A stretch of DNA of 64,000 nucleotides from Amoebophrya sp. A120 (taxonomy: Eukaryota > Sar > Dinophyceae > Syndiniales > Amoebophryaceae), in assembly GCA_905178155.1 (NCBI GenBank), contig CAJINV010000006.1:1241876-1305875 (forward strand). The letters are read 5' to 3'. Both the position numbers and the translations under genes were made by a program. Below, one piece after another: positions 44,001 to 53,908 of this stretch. Position 1 is the first letter of the stretch; each line of letters opens with the position of its first letter. The notes under the pieces were generated by a model. It saw nothing but the letters and a program-made list of their open reading frames with translations. It was not told the origin of the DNA and did no database searches.

Positions 44001-45700
44001 AAGAATTAGAACGGAGGTCGAAGGAAATCTACTCGGCCTTCGCAGCGGAGCGCGAGACGCATTTGCGCCGGTTGAAGATCCAGAATTACGTATCATATGT
44101 AAAAACGTCCCCACCCCATGCTTAGTCAAGTTGGGAACTTAGCAACACAAATCCAGAACTTTTGGGAGCCACGCATGACAAGTTGCAGTCCGTAGTGTAG
44201 TGCATGTTAGCAAGGACAACGGCATCGCAAATCCATCTGCTTATCCTGTTTGCAGCATTACAAATTCCAAAACACGATTGGCAATGCCTCTCATGGAGAC
44301 GCGCATTACAAATCTTCCTGTAATCGCAATTCTGCATGACAGCTCTGGGGTGGGGACGTTTTTACACAGGATATTACGAGTTGCAAAACCGGGATCTCTA
44401 CGTGAACGAGGCGCTGGATCTGAACCCCCTCCCCGTGCCGGAATTCCACAGCGTTATGGAGTTCTCAAAAGCTACACTCTCAACTGTAGTTACAGAAATT
44501 TGTCATGCAAGAACTGCAAAAGTGAAAGCGGGAAGATTGCGTGTTTTGCATTACAAATTTGGAACGGATTATCATGTTGCTTAGCCCTTGGGCAGTTTGT
44601 CATGCGGAGTACCTTGATAACGTAGATGCTCACGACGATTTTGCATGACAGATTCATGCAACTGTTGAGAGTTGTGTAGCGCTTGAGAGTCCCATAAACG
44701 TGCTGTCCGCCGTAGAGGAAGAAATCGGGGAAGACGAAAGTGGCAACCCTAGGAAGAACAAGGGCGGGCTGTTTTGCAAAGCGTGTCGGCGCGCGGTTAT
44801 GCAATACAAATTTCCCGTACATGTACAAGATGCATCACAAATTTCACCAATTTGGAGCGTAAAACTTGTCATGCCAAACTAGGATCGAAGCCAAGTTTTG
44901 TCATGCGGAGACCGCATTTGTACGTGTACGGGAAACTTACTGTGGATAGCGGTGGTGTTTATCGACCAGAAGGACAAAAAGCTGATGGAGATGTGGACCT
45001 ATAATATGTAAAAACGCCCCCACCCCAGAGTTGTCATGCAGATATGCGATTGCAGGAAGATTTGTAATGCGCATCTCCATGGCAGGCATTTCCAGTCGTG
45101 TTTTGAAATTTGTAATGCTGTAAACTGTTTACAAAACAGCATGCTGTTTTAAAAACAGCATGACTAGATGGATTTGTGTTGCGGCTGTACTTGCTAAACT
45201 GCACTACACTAAAGAGAAGAACTTGTCATGTTTGAATCCCAAAACTTCTCGATTTGTGTTGCGAGATCCCCATCGTGACTCTGGGGTGGGAACGTTTTTG
45301 CTCAGGATAGGACCCCGGAGCCGAAGAAGGAGGTAACTTCACCAAAGGATAAAACTATGAACTGCAAAAGTCAGGTGCTAGTGGTAATCGTAATTGCAAT
45401 ACAAATTAGATCAGCATGATGACAAATGGAATTTGTCATGCTGTTTTACGTTGGGATGGAGATTTGTAATCCCTGGCTGCGATTACTAGGGGTGCGATAG
45501 TACTTTTGCACAGGATAAAAACCTTCAACATGCAGCTCAAGTCCGTGTCCCCCAGGAGTAGAAAGTCACCGGAACGCGGCATTCTCTCCCCGATGATCAG
45601 CCCCAATCGAGCGCGGAGTCTCTCGAACGGGCGGAATCCGGGGATACGGGCGCAAACCGAGGCGACATTCAGAACACGGCCGAGCGTGCACAAGGCGTGA
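38034..45700 (+). CDS. Coiled-coil protein split by 18 introners
   Basis: Start ATG 38034; the first coding exon is 17 bp (MADEV). All introner joints keep one frame to the stop at 45698-45700. Canonical introns: 38789-38934, 42282-42372 and 42418-42461 (only 44 bp). The N-terminus is acidic (EDSDDEPIPEDEL), followed by long heptad-rich helices rich in Glu, Lys, Gln and Leu (40282-43650: RLTEKNAELTRQIQEFEKK, LEKLTGKIRLLEQEKR, MKKLTKKYNKLQQEYDEFEK). Near the C-terminus is a short CKAC, then a Ser/Pro/Arg tail with SP motifs (SVSPRSRKSPERG, ILSPMISP). This suggests a cytoskeletal, basal-body or axonemal scaffold, possibly phosphorylated in the tail; no known family is identified. Total protein about 620 residues from 7.7 kb, so about 76 percent of the gene is intron. 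Confidence 0.88.
38051..38357 (+). mobile_element. Introner, family F
   Basis: 307 bp. Perfect repeat GTGGA. Inserted 17 bp after the start codon; junction MADEVEKDPTMGG. Confidence 0.95.
38473..38738 (+). mobile_element. Introner, family A
   Basis: 266 bp. Flanks GTTTG and GCTCG. Junction YDWIEFAQEYETAR. Confidence 0.88.
39007..39313 (+). mobile_element. Introner, family F
   Basis: 307 bp, the same length as the copy at 38051. Perfect repeat ATTGG. Junction IPEDELEVKKKME. Confidence 0.95.
39436..39622 (+). mobile_element. Introner, family D
   Basis: 187 bp. Flanks GCACA and CCAAA (3 of 5). Junction MQCHGHITNDVKN in frame. Confidence 0.85.
39658..39949 (+). mobile_element. Introner, family E
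   Basis: 292 bp. Perfect repeat AGTTT. Only 30 bp of exon separate it from the previous D introner. Junction NAEVFIEVMRFV. Confidence 0.94.
40005..40276 (+). mobile_element. Introner, family A
   Basis: 272 bp. Perfect repeat TAGAG. Junction SRDAVERLTEKNAE, phase 0. Confidence 0.95.
40434..40625 (+). mobile_element. Introner, family B
   Basis: 192 bp. Perfect repeat GACCA. Junction FEKRKTNNLIKTC. Confidence 0.94.
40783..41106 (+). mobile_element. Introner, family F (diverged)
   Basis: 324 bp; ends TATGAAAGCCTCAGAATG and CTGAGGCTTTCATA. Perfect repeat CGGTC. Junction DDELDAVTKLLDSF. Confidence 0.94.
41169..42255 (+). mobile_element. Introner, family B, swollen by a GC-rich insertion
   Basis: 1087 bp between perfect CGGCA repeats (41164-41168 and 42256-42260). 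The left B end (TATCCTGTGCAAAAGTATCG) and right B end (CTAGTACGATACTTTTGCAG) are intact; a B copy is normally about 150 bp, so roughly 900 bp (about 41310-42230) was inserted inside. Junction KVKVAAEQLAKLQ is still phase 0. Confidence 0.9.
41340..41935 (+). repeat. GC-rich minisatellite and large imperfect hairpin
   Basis: Purine-rich GAGGTCGACAGAGGT units (41340-41570) face pyrimidine-rich complements (41578-41635, ACCTCTGTCGACCTC), then about ten tandem CACCCTCTCGCGC units (41811-41932). The two halves could fold into a long hairpin. Confidence 0.75.
42634..42782 (+). mobile_element. Introner, family B
   Basis: 149 bp. Perfect repeat GGACC. Junction EEFQDLSDRFDEL. Confidence 0.95.
42843..43117 (+). 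mobile_element. Introner, family A
   Basis: 275 bp. Perfect repeat GATTT. Junction NQLQKDLLQTQKDL. Confidence 0.94.
43323..43585 (+). mobile_element. Introner, family E (right end altered)
   Basis: 263 bp; right end has GGGTGGGAATGGAGATCTTCC in place of the GTTTTTAC run. Flanks AACTC and AACGC. Junction NENETLSKRVKHLE. Confidence 0.88.
43654..43965 (+). mobile_element. Introner, family F
   Basis: 312 bp. Perfect repeat CGAGA. Junction RQWHENVAQVKKEA. Confidence 0.95.
44091..44373 (+). mobile_element. Introner, family E
   Basis: 283 bp. Perfect repeat TTACG. Junction LKIQNYELQNRDLY. Confidence 0.94.
44455..44696 (+). mobile_element. Introner, family C
   Basis: 242 bp. Flanks AGCGT and AACGT. 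Junction PEFHSVLSAVEEEI. Confidence 0.92.
44798..44948 (+). mobile_element. Introner, family H (only copy in window)
   Basis: 151 bp. TIRs TTTCCCGTACATGTACAA and TTGTACGTGTACGGGAAAC are inverted. Perfect repeat GCGGT. Junction CRRAVVFIDQKDK. The interior keeps GCATCACAAATTT and TTTTGTCATGC. Confidence 0.92.
45000..45309 (+). mobile_element. Introner, family E
   Basis: 310 bp. Perfect repeat GGACC (44995-44999, 45310-45314). The interior holds a short GTTTACAAAACAGCATGCTG-type hairpin near 45130. Junction LMEMWTPEPKKEV. Confidence 0.94.
45356..45517 (+). mobile_element. Introner, family B
   Basis: 162 bp. Perfect repeat AAAAC. Junction SPKDKTFNMQLKS. Confidence 0.94.
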
Positions 45701-46681
45701 TGAGGAGGGGGAAAAGGCGTGTTGATGTTGAAGATGTGCACGTCCTAGTAGCCGAGAAGGAAATGAAGTGTTCCAAAAGTAAAATTTATTTACAATAATT
45801 TTATACCGTTCTTTTCTATGTCATTCCGTATTCTATTGTCTTTTACTTCGTCGCAGAAGTGAAACAAAACCAAAAACAGTTTAAGATTATACGTCTCAGA
45901 AATACGACGCGGGCGCAGGTGGCGAGTCATCGCGCTTGTTGTCGAACCGGTTTCAACAAAACAGTTTAAGATTATACGTTCATAGCATAACGCCAATTTA
46001 CCAAAACTTTTCAGGAAATATTCGTCTTACTCAAAATTTTGCAATTTACCGAACTCTAACGTACATTGATGTTATCAAATTTGTGTCGTCTTGTTAGTTG
46101 TATATGCTCCTTTACAACCTTTTGCTTTTCGGTCAGCAGAGGTCGCGTTGACAACTGTATCCCAAATAAGGCAACATCAAACTACGACGGTAGCAGGAAC
46201 ATCAAACGTATCCAAGACCACCACGTGGCTCCAATATCCTAGGGCCGCCTGCTGGTTCGTTTTGTCCGCCTTCGTTGTTGCTGCTCTTGTCTGAATTGCA
46301 ACTGCTGCTGGAAGGGATCGCTCTCTGTATAGTACAACCAAGGTTTTCATCAAAACGCGCTGAACTTCATTTGTCGTACTAGCTCGTCCCCGTCCCGCAC
46401 GACAGAACAGAACTTTTTACAACTGTACAATCTTTTGAGCAGGTCGGAAAAACTATAATGAAAATAAAACGTTGCAAATAAACCGCAACTCGTGGTTGTG
46501 GCAGCTGGGACGGTGCTGTGTGGTGCTGGTTCCCAAGGTTGCTCCTTTATTCTCGTTGAGCAGGTAGTTCTTGTTGTGCCGCCGGCAGCGCCTGCTGCAT
46601 ACGTTGGTTTGTACTTCAGTCTTTCTCTTTGCGTAAGTACGATTGTGCGCTAGCTGCATAGTACAACTAGTCCTAGTCCTC
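45701..46681 (+). other. AT-rich intergenic region
   Basis: 3' flank of the coiled-coil gene, with AATTTTAT and TTTAAGATTATACGT repeated (45880 and 45965). No coding signal. Confidence 0.45.
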
Positions 46682-47840
46682 GTATTAGGTACATCCCCGC
46701 CCTTGCAGGGAAGGGGGGCTGCCAGCAGGTAGTCAATTGTTCGGCTGCGAACTACATCATAGCACAGACTTCGGACACGGAAAGTCTGCCAGTCTTGCTA
46801 ACGAACAGCCCGCCCTTGCAGGGAAGGGAAGCTATCGGATGCTAGTTATTTAGACAAAAAAGCCTCGCCCTTGTAGGGAGGGGCGCCTAGCACGAGCTCG
46901 CAGCTGGTGCAAAAGTCTCTTCGCATAGCCGACCATGTAGCGGAAGACACTGAGCGAGACGCAACCTGCTTCCCGCAGGGAAGCTAGACACACTGGCCCC
47001 GGCTTTCTGGGAGCGGGTCTCAACGCAGTTAGGTTGGCCAGCAGCTAGCTAGCTACCGCGCGCGCCCCTCAGCGCTCGCAAGCACCAGGCGCAACGGCGC
47101 AACCCTGAGGCGCAGGTGGCGCGTCAGAGCACGCGGCCACTGCAGCAATAGGGACGCACGCCAAGCGCAGGCGCTGACGGCACGAAGGGCCGCGACTGCC
47201 GAGAACCAACAAGAGGAAGCCGGGAGCTGCCGTAGTTCTTCGCCCGCATGGCCGGACTGCTGTGTGTGGTGGCACCGGCTTAGCCGGGGGACCCGCTATA
47301 TCTAGTAGCTTGTATTCGCTATGTCTTCCGCATCGCGCGGGCCTTGTGAGGAATGTAAGCCCAGGCGGGAGAGCATTGCGGCGCCCCTCCCCTTCTGCCT
47401 AAGATGCTGGGCAGACGAGGAGGGCGCAAAGCATCCGCGGAAGCGCAGGATGCCCCCCGGCCGCATCACCTACAGGCTAGTAGCTTATGGCCGATGTGTG
47501 CCGGCACTTCGCGGCAAAATCGAGCAACACGGCGCTAGCAGCGAGAATCGCCTTGATGTGGCCGTCAGGAACAAGGAATAGAGATTGCCGGAGCGTTTAA
47601 GCACGCCCGCCCCCCTTGGGGTCGCATAGGCTCCTCCCGGCTCCGATGTTCACCTCTTGCGCTGTTCGCCGGGCCTAGCCAGATCCATCGCGGACACAGA
47701 GGGTAGCCTCGCACCCTTGCTCGTCCGTACAAATCGTTTGGGTGGATCGCTTTCCCGGTGTCACGATCAAAAATCGAGCGGCACGTACCCCAGACACAGG
47801 GCAAAGTGCATCGTGTATAGTATATAGTATTAGGTACATC
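46682..47840 (+). mobile_element. GC-rich insertion between 14-bp direct repeats
   Basis: GTATTAGGTACATC occurs at 46682-46695 and 47827-47840. The block between is GC-rich, unlike the AT-rich flanks, and carries four short hairpins (CCCTTGCAGGGAAGGG type at 46700, 46811, 46867; CTTCCCGCAGGGAAG at 46969). It could be an inserted element or inserted organellar DNA. No TIRs and no transposase seen. Confidence 0.5.
47321..47581 (+). CDS. Possible small CxxC protein
   Basis: 86 codons from an ATG, reading CEECKPRRE..FCLRCWADEEG, so two CxxC pairs that could bind zinc, then a basic segment KHPRKRRMPPGR. It lies within the GC-rich block, where long chance frames are common, so it may not be a gene. 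Confidence 0.25.
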   Translation: MSSASRGPCEECKPRRESIAAPLPFCLRCWADEEGAKHPRKRRMPPGRITYRLVAYGRCVPALRGKIEQHGASSENRLDVAVRNKE

Positions 47841-48410
47841 AGAACTTGTCGTGCTAAAAACTCGTCGTGCGCAAACAAGTTTATTTCGGTTTCTATTTTA
47901 GTATTAGTAGTCGTGCATATGCTACGGACGTAACCTAGGACCGTCGTCCATTTACAATTATCGGTTCTGGTTGCCCTTTTCGTATTGTCGTGCGTTGTCG
48001 TCGTCCTCTTGTGTTGGTAACATTTGAAGCGGAGGCACTCGCACTCTGTCGGAACTGTTCTTCAATCGTTGTCAGTATCGTCTCACGACGTTCGGTTGCG
48101 TTGTCTTGCTTCCGGCCGCCTGTGGCTGGCTCTACTCGTAGTTTCCATCGTAACTACAAAGAAAACGACGACACAGAACCTATTCATCAGTTCCCATGAA
48201 GGTAGCCCCTTTTGTTTTCAATTTCTCTTACATCTCGTTATATTTAGAAATGCAAGGACTTATTTTACTTGGTCCTGATTCACCCGCGGGCCCGCCTTCA
48301 CAAGTGTTTTGCGCGACGACGTTTACGTTTGTTTACTAACCTTCCAAGGAACCCGAACTTTAGAAAAAAGAAAAACACGAAAAGCTACTTACTTACTGTG
48401 GTCATTCAAA
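47841..48410 (+). other. Intergenic region upstream of scramblase 1
   Basis: No coding signal that I trust. Presumed promoter and 5' UTR of the gene starting at ATG 48411; no recognisable core promoter. Confidence 0.4.
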
Positions 48411-51400
48411 ATGAGTCAACAACTCGAAGACCCGACGGCCCGGAAGTCGAAGAAATCGGACCGGAAATCCGGGAAAAAATCCGAGAGCAAGAAATCGGAG
48501 ACCAAGAAATCCGATATGAGACTGCACAACTCCCCATCCCCCTCATTTGTGATGCAAAATTCCAAATCCGCCCTTTGCCTGTTAGCACTGTTTGCATGAC
48601 AGCTTCCGGAGTTTTCCAAAACAGCACTACAATCCTCTACTAGGAATTTGCCATGCACAAGCTGCATCTTTATACCATCGCTTGTGTTGCTGTTCATGCA
48701 ACACAAATGAGGGGGAGGGGGGGTTGTGAACTCTCATATCCGAGATCAAAAGCGCAGTAGATGAGGTTGTCGAGATCCTGGCCGACGAGGGGCAGAAGGT
48801 GCCGTCTAGTCATATGACCTGCTCAAACGTTGCAATCTCAAACGTTACAGTAGAGTCTGGATTTTGTCTTGCATGCTGAGCATGACAGAATCGCTGAGCG
48901 TTCTACTTTCTGCAATACAAATTTCGGCAGGTAATTCTAGTGCGGTGTGGGGCTCCGAAGCTTGTCATGCGCAATTCTGTGAGAGCAGGTTTGCGCATGC
49001 ACTTCTTGCACCACAGATTTCCGTATTCTCTTGTAACGCTTGAGATTGTAACACCTGAGCAGGTTATAAGTCAGGGCACTGTAGACACCAGCCACATCGG
49101 TGGCCTCGGTGGCGCACCCCCCGTAGTCGCCGTGAGTCATGCCACGCCACATCACTACAAAAACAAAGCCGCCGTCGGCTACGGGGCGGGGGTTGCGTCT
49201 GGTTCTCTACCGCACTACCACAGGACGACGCAAAATCAGCACGAGAGCGGCGCTGGTAGTACAAGTGGCGCCGCAGTCACGTTGCAGCCTCCTGCAGCCG
49301 TGTCTTCGGTTGTATCTCCATCCCCCCCTGAGATGCTGAACGGCACACCGTACCAGGCACCAGCGCCGTTTGTGCCTCCGTCGACCACGCCTGTGGCGAG
49401 AGACGAACCTGGTGATGGCGAGGACCGCGGCTTTGGTTTGGGAAAATTGCTCGGGGGGACTGGTTTGAATATGGGGGGAGGGGGAGGGCAGTACGGCGGA
49501 GGGCAGTATGGGGCCGGACAATACGGCGCTCCCGGCATGATGGGAGGCCAGACCCAAGGTCACCATGGAGGAGCAGGAGGCGGTGGTGCAAGTGGCGGTA
49601 TCATGGGATTTTTCAGCAAATTGGGCCTCGGAGGAGGGGATAGTAACAAGCCCCCGAACCCGTATGCGAACATGGTGCCGCCGGGGACAATATGCATTGC
49701 AAATATGTCTGGGTCTGGAAGAGTGCAAACTTGTCATGCAGGTTTTATATGACCCATGAGGTCTGGAATGCAGGATCCACCATGACAGATGCTGTGAGAT
49801 CCGTATCGTGTCTATCCTGCATGAGAAACTCCCTATCGACCTGGTCAAAAGTGGACAACTACTTTTGGTGATCATGCAACACAGATTTTTGCATGATTCA
49901 GATTTGGCATGACAAGTTGCCATGTTCCAGACCCAGACAAATTTGCATTCGATAGACAGCGCCGGGGCAGTACGGCGGACCAGCACCGTATGGAGGTCAG
50001 CAGCCCTACAATCCATACGCAAACATGGCTCCGCCCGGAACGACGATGCCACAATATGGCCAACAACCCCCGCAACCCGGGCCGTACGGAGGTCAACAGC
50101 CACCGGCGGGAGCGTACGGGGGCTATCCGCCGGGTTACGGAGGTGGACCACCTGGAACTGGTCCGCCCCCGGGGTACGGAGCACCACCGCCGCCGGGATA
50201 TGGTGCGCCAGCAGGTTCACCTGCTGCGTTACCCGGTTACGGCGGACCCATGATGCAGCAGTCGCAAGCGGGAGCAGGAGCAGGTAATTCTCCTGCAAAT
50301 ACTAATGCGGCACAACAGTTGCCGCTGGCACCAGCCCCGCCCGGGACTGAAATTTCAAACACAGGAACTGCTGCACCGGTTACAGGAGCTAATACTACTT
50401 CTGCCGCCTCCATGGCCGCGGTCGGACTCGCGGGCGCGGCGGCTGGCGCTGTTGTCGCCGGGGCGGTGATGCAACAAGATATGCAGCAGCAGCAGCAGGT
50501 ACACCCTCCCGGACAACAGCAACAGGTGTTCAACTACGGTTCCTTCCCGGTGACGCAAGGCGCTGTTTTGAACCCTCCGCCCCAACAAAGCCTGGACATC
50601 TTCGGACCGGAGTTCACGATCAAACAGAAGGTGACGAAGCGAGACCTCTTGGAGAACACATTGGGCGTCGAAATGGGTAACTTCTACAACGTCCAGCCCT
50701 TTGGCCATTCCGGTGACAAAAACAGCGAACTTCCCTGGAAAATGTACGTTGATGAAAAATCTGACAACTGGTGCGGAAGGATTTGCTGCGGCCCGACGAG
50801 AGGTTTAACATTTGACGTTTTTTACCCGAAAAAGGAGAAAGACGGGGGCATGAAAATTTTGGAACTGAACAAACCCTTTATCTGCTGCGAACCCTGTTGC
50901 GCGTGCTGCTGCTGTTTCTGCACGGGGTTCTGCAAGCCGAAGTTCACGGTGACGGCGACGGAACATTTTCCGGGGAACACGACGGGGGGTAAGTACGAGA
51001 TCGGGTATGTTCAGGATCATTGTCAATTATGCGGAACGCGGGAGGAGATCCATAAAATCCGTTCTGCGAATGATTCTGGCAGTACAAAAAGTGGGTGCTG
51101 CGGCGATTCGAAATACACCCACTTGTACACGATCAAGGGTACGTGCTGCCAGCTGGGCGCCTGCCTCCCCGCCGGGGGGAGCGCGAAGTATCCGATTTAC
51201 AAGGGGGATAACAACAAGGAGAAGGTCGGTATGTTTACGAAGATGGGGAAGGGGGTGATGCAATTTGTCCAGGAGCTCCTGGCCGACGCGCAGACCTTCA
51301 AAGTGACCTGCCCGCCGGATGCGAGAGCGGAGGAGAAAGCGCTGTTGTTATGCCATTCTCAACTGTTACATTCTCAACTGTAGTTACGCGGATTTGTCAT

Positions 51401-52827
51401 GCAAAATTGCCATCAGCCTCCACTTGATCAAGGTGCTTGGCATGACAAATTTTGGAAAGGCTAAGCAGCACGATAATCTGTGGCAAATCTGTGATGCGAA
51501 AGCTGCAATATTGCCGCATTCACTGTTGCTGTTCTTGCATTACAAATCCAGGACGACTAGGATTCGGATCTTTTTCAATTTCCCAAATCAAGCCACAGCG
51601 AAACTTCGCGAAGAGATCAGAAGGTAAAGAAAAAGAACACCGAGCTGACGCCGCGATCTCCAAAGAAGAGCAAATGACAGAAAAGAGAGGGACGTAGTGT
51701 AGGAAGGGTCGTGGATCAGTAGCACTGAGATCAAGCGAAAAGAAAAAACAAAGGAAAAAGAACGACGAAAAGACCAAGAAAGACTTCTTCACTTCATTCA
51801 TTGCGCAGGGATTTTGAACGACTAATGGTGCTCAAAGATATCACGGTAGACCATGTCATATTGCGCACGACATAGCCCACGAATTCCGAGAATTGAAGTG
51901 ATGAGCAATATGATTTACGAACCCGATTGTTGACAGCTCTCGTAATAGTCAGACTGAAAATCATGCGCGAAAAGGAAAGGAAAAAGAAGAAGCACAAACT
52001 CAAGGACACGACGCAAGATGTTCTATAAAAGAGGGAGAGAGATGACTTAGGGGTGGCGATTTGAAGTGTGTTGTTGATTGTTCCCACGGGAATGCCGTTT
52101 TACGGTGAAGACGATCAATTTGTATGTGAAAGACCCTCGTGAAATTGCATTACAAATCCATGTAACAGCTGAGAATGTAACGGTTGAGAGCGCCATAGTT
52201 GTTGGCCGCGGGGCTCATGGTGGATCTCCAGTACTACGAACAGACCAACGACAAACCGGAGGAAATGGTATGCGTTGTAAATATGTCTGGGTCTGGAACA
52301 GTGCAACTTGTGATGCTACAATTGGATCCTAAAAAAAATCTGTATTGCATGAGCAGCAAGAGCAGTCAAATTTGGCTACGCGCATCGGGCATTTGTCATG
52401 CAGAACGCGCATCGATAAGCGCTCAGAAAATCTGTGTTGCTAGGGCGGCATACATAGCAGACATCGTGGATGTGGATCATGGAAAATGTGCATGACAAAC
52501 TTGTCTTCTTTCAGACCCAGACATATTTGCAGTTGATAAATGGAAGGGTATGGAAACATGATTGGGGGGCTCTTTTACCCCGACAAAGCTTCCTCCAGTG
52601 CGTCGAGCGAGGCGGGATGTTCTTCGGCAGTAGAAAACCAAAGCCAAGGTACTGGGGCTGTAAGTGGCTTCGAGGACGAGAGTGGCGCAAAGGGCGCAGT
52701 AGAGGAGATAAGTAGTACGGGCGCTTCTAGTAATTTCGCTGGAGAAGCACAGAGTGGCGGACGGTATCGGGCTGGTGCGTCGAAGCTGAAGGAAAAAGCA
52801 GGCGGCACTGACTCTGCCGAGTTGTAG
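48411..52827 (+). CDS. Phospholipid scramblase family protein 1
   Basis: ATG 48411 to TAG 52825-52827. Five introners, no clear GT-AG intron. Layout: Lys/Ser-rich start (KKSDRKSGKKSESKKSETKK); a short acidic helix; a Gly- and His-rich region; a Pro/Gly/Tyr-rich region with PPGYG repeats as in PLSCR proteins; an Ala/Val-rich stretch (AAVGLAGAAAGAVVAGAVM); then the scramblase domain (about 50600-51340 and 52203-52260) with IFGPEFTIKQKVTKRD, TRGLTFDVFYPKK and the Cys cluster CCEPCCACCCCFC, which in the family is palmitoylated and membrane-associated. It ends in a Ser-rich tail. Known role of the family: calcium-dependent mixing of phospholipids between leaflets; here inferred from sequence alone. 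Confidence 0.9.
48515..48738 (+). mobile_element. Introner, family D
   Basis: 224 bp. Perfect repeat TCCGA. Junction SETKKSEIKSAVDE. Confidence 0.95.
48813..49068 (+). mobile_element. Introner, family C (variant)
   Basis: 256 bp; ends TATGACCTGCTCAAACGTTG and CACCTGAGCAGGTTATA. Perfect repeat AGTCA. Junction KVPSSQGTVDTSH. Confidence 0.94.
49691..49954 (+). mobile_element. Introner, family A
   Basis: 264 bp. Flanks GACAA and GACAG. Junction MVPPGTTPGQYGG. Confidence 0.92.
51350..52197 (+). mobile_element. Introner, family C, swollen by a nested insertion
   Basis: 848 bp between perfect GTTGT repeats (51345-51349, 52198-52202). A normal C copy is about 250 bp; about 590 bp of purine-rich and AT-rich sequence (about 51550-52140) sits inside, with a TCATATTGCG..GCAATATGA pair near 51856-51911. 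Junction KALLLAAGLMVDLQ, confirmed by the uninterrupted paralog at 56578-56600. Confidence 0.93.
52269..52538 (+). mobile_element. Introner, family A
   Basis: 270 bp. Perfect repeat AATGG. Junction DKPEEMEGYGNMI. Confidence 0.95.
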
Positions 52828-53908
52828 ATGAAAGTACGAATTTACAGATGCAAACACGTAAATTGAAGAAAGGCCACTTGAAATTGTTCGTAAAAATTAT
52901 TTCACCTTCAAAAATAGGCACAACCGTGGTTGTTCTCGTTTTTATCATCCACATCCTTTGATTGCTAAATTTCATTTTCGTGATTTTGAATGTTCACCGT
53001 GTCGACAGTGCGATTTACAGTTTCGAAACCAAAATCTAAACCCTATACATTACACTTTTTCAGAAGTTTGATCCTTGCCCACCTAGAATGAATAGTTCGA
53101 AGTGCTGCCGCGTTTGTCATGAAAAAATTAGAAATATGATTCCCCCGGTAGCGGTAAGTATGTAATACCTACCAGAATGAGCCAACAGTTCTTTTATCTG
53201 ATCCAAGTCTTGCTTTTGATTTTTTTCCAGTGCAATGCTATCATGCCGTAGTTCCCACAGATGACACGGACAACTATGAGCTCGTCGGCGTTCTGTGAAC
53301 AAACCGAGGTCGTCGAATCAGATTTGACGCAGGAATCGACTGATATCGGTTACGGTTTCGGTTGTACGTGTATACCTTGTGCCAGCTTTATCTACGAAGG
53401 AGCTGCTTCGGTCTGATAATCGTGCCCGTCCTACTCTTCTCGTCCATGATGCTTGTGCTTCGTTTGGTTTATTTTCTTTCGTTGATTTTTCGTTTCCCCA
53501 GTCGCGCGGAGGTCCTACTTTATGCGTTTTATTAGAGCTGCTGCCAGAAGTTGTTGTAGGGACAGTTCTAGGTGCCAGCATTGCCAGACCCCGTTTTCGT
53601 CCCTTCGTCTCAACATTCCGCTCGTTGTTCCCCCACTTGTTGCAGGACCCAAATACCATTTTTTTGTCGAGAAACAGCGCAAGGAGATTGTATAAGTAGT
53701 TCGTTATGCCCGGTGGACTTGTTTGAAGCATATCAGAAGGAGTATCCCTTTTTCTGTTCTATTAACACCACCGAGTACGAGCAAACACAATTACTTTAGA
53801 ACGCGCACACAGCGAAAATAGGCAGTCCGAATTCAGAAACAAAGAAACACCACTACGTGTAAAAACCCCTCTTGCACCCAAGAGCAGCATATCGACCGTG
53901 AACAAATT
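52828..53908 (+). other. Intergenic region between scramblases
   Basis: About 1.1 kb without supported coding. Frames at 53318-53731 (minus) and 53379-53699 (plus) mirror each other and are not convincing. Presumed promoter of the second scramblase. Confidence 0.45.

Noticed and set aside
47675-47878. Minus-strand frame at the edge of the GC-rich block
   Set aside because: It crosses the 14-bp border repeat into AT-rich sequence and has no protein-like features.
49207-50298. 363-codon open frame on the minus strand
   Set aside because: It is the mirror of the Pro/Gly-rich scramblase exon and runs through an A introner; composition alone keeps it open.
53318-53731. 137-codon minus frame and its 106-codon plus mirror (53379-53699)
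   Set aside because: Neither has the third-position G/C bias of the real exons, and no introner or paralog supports either.
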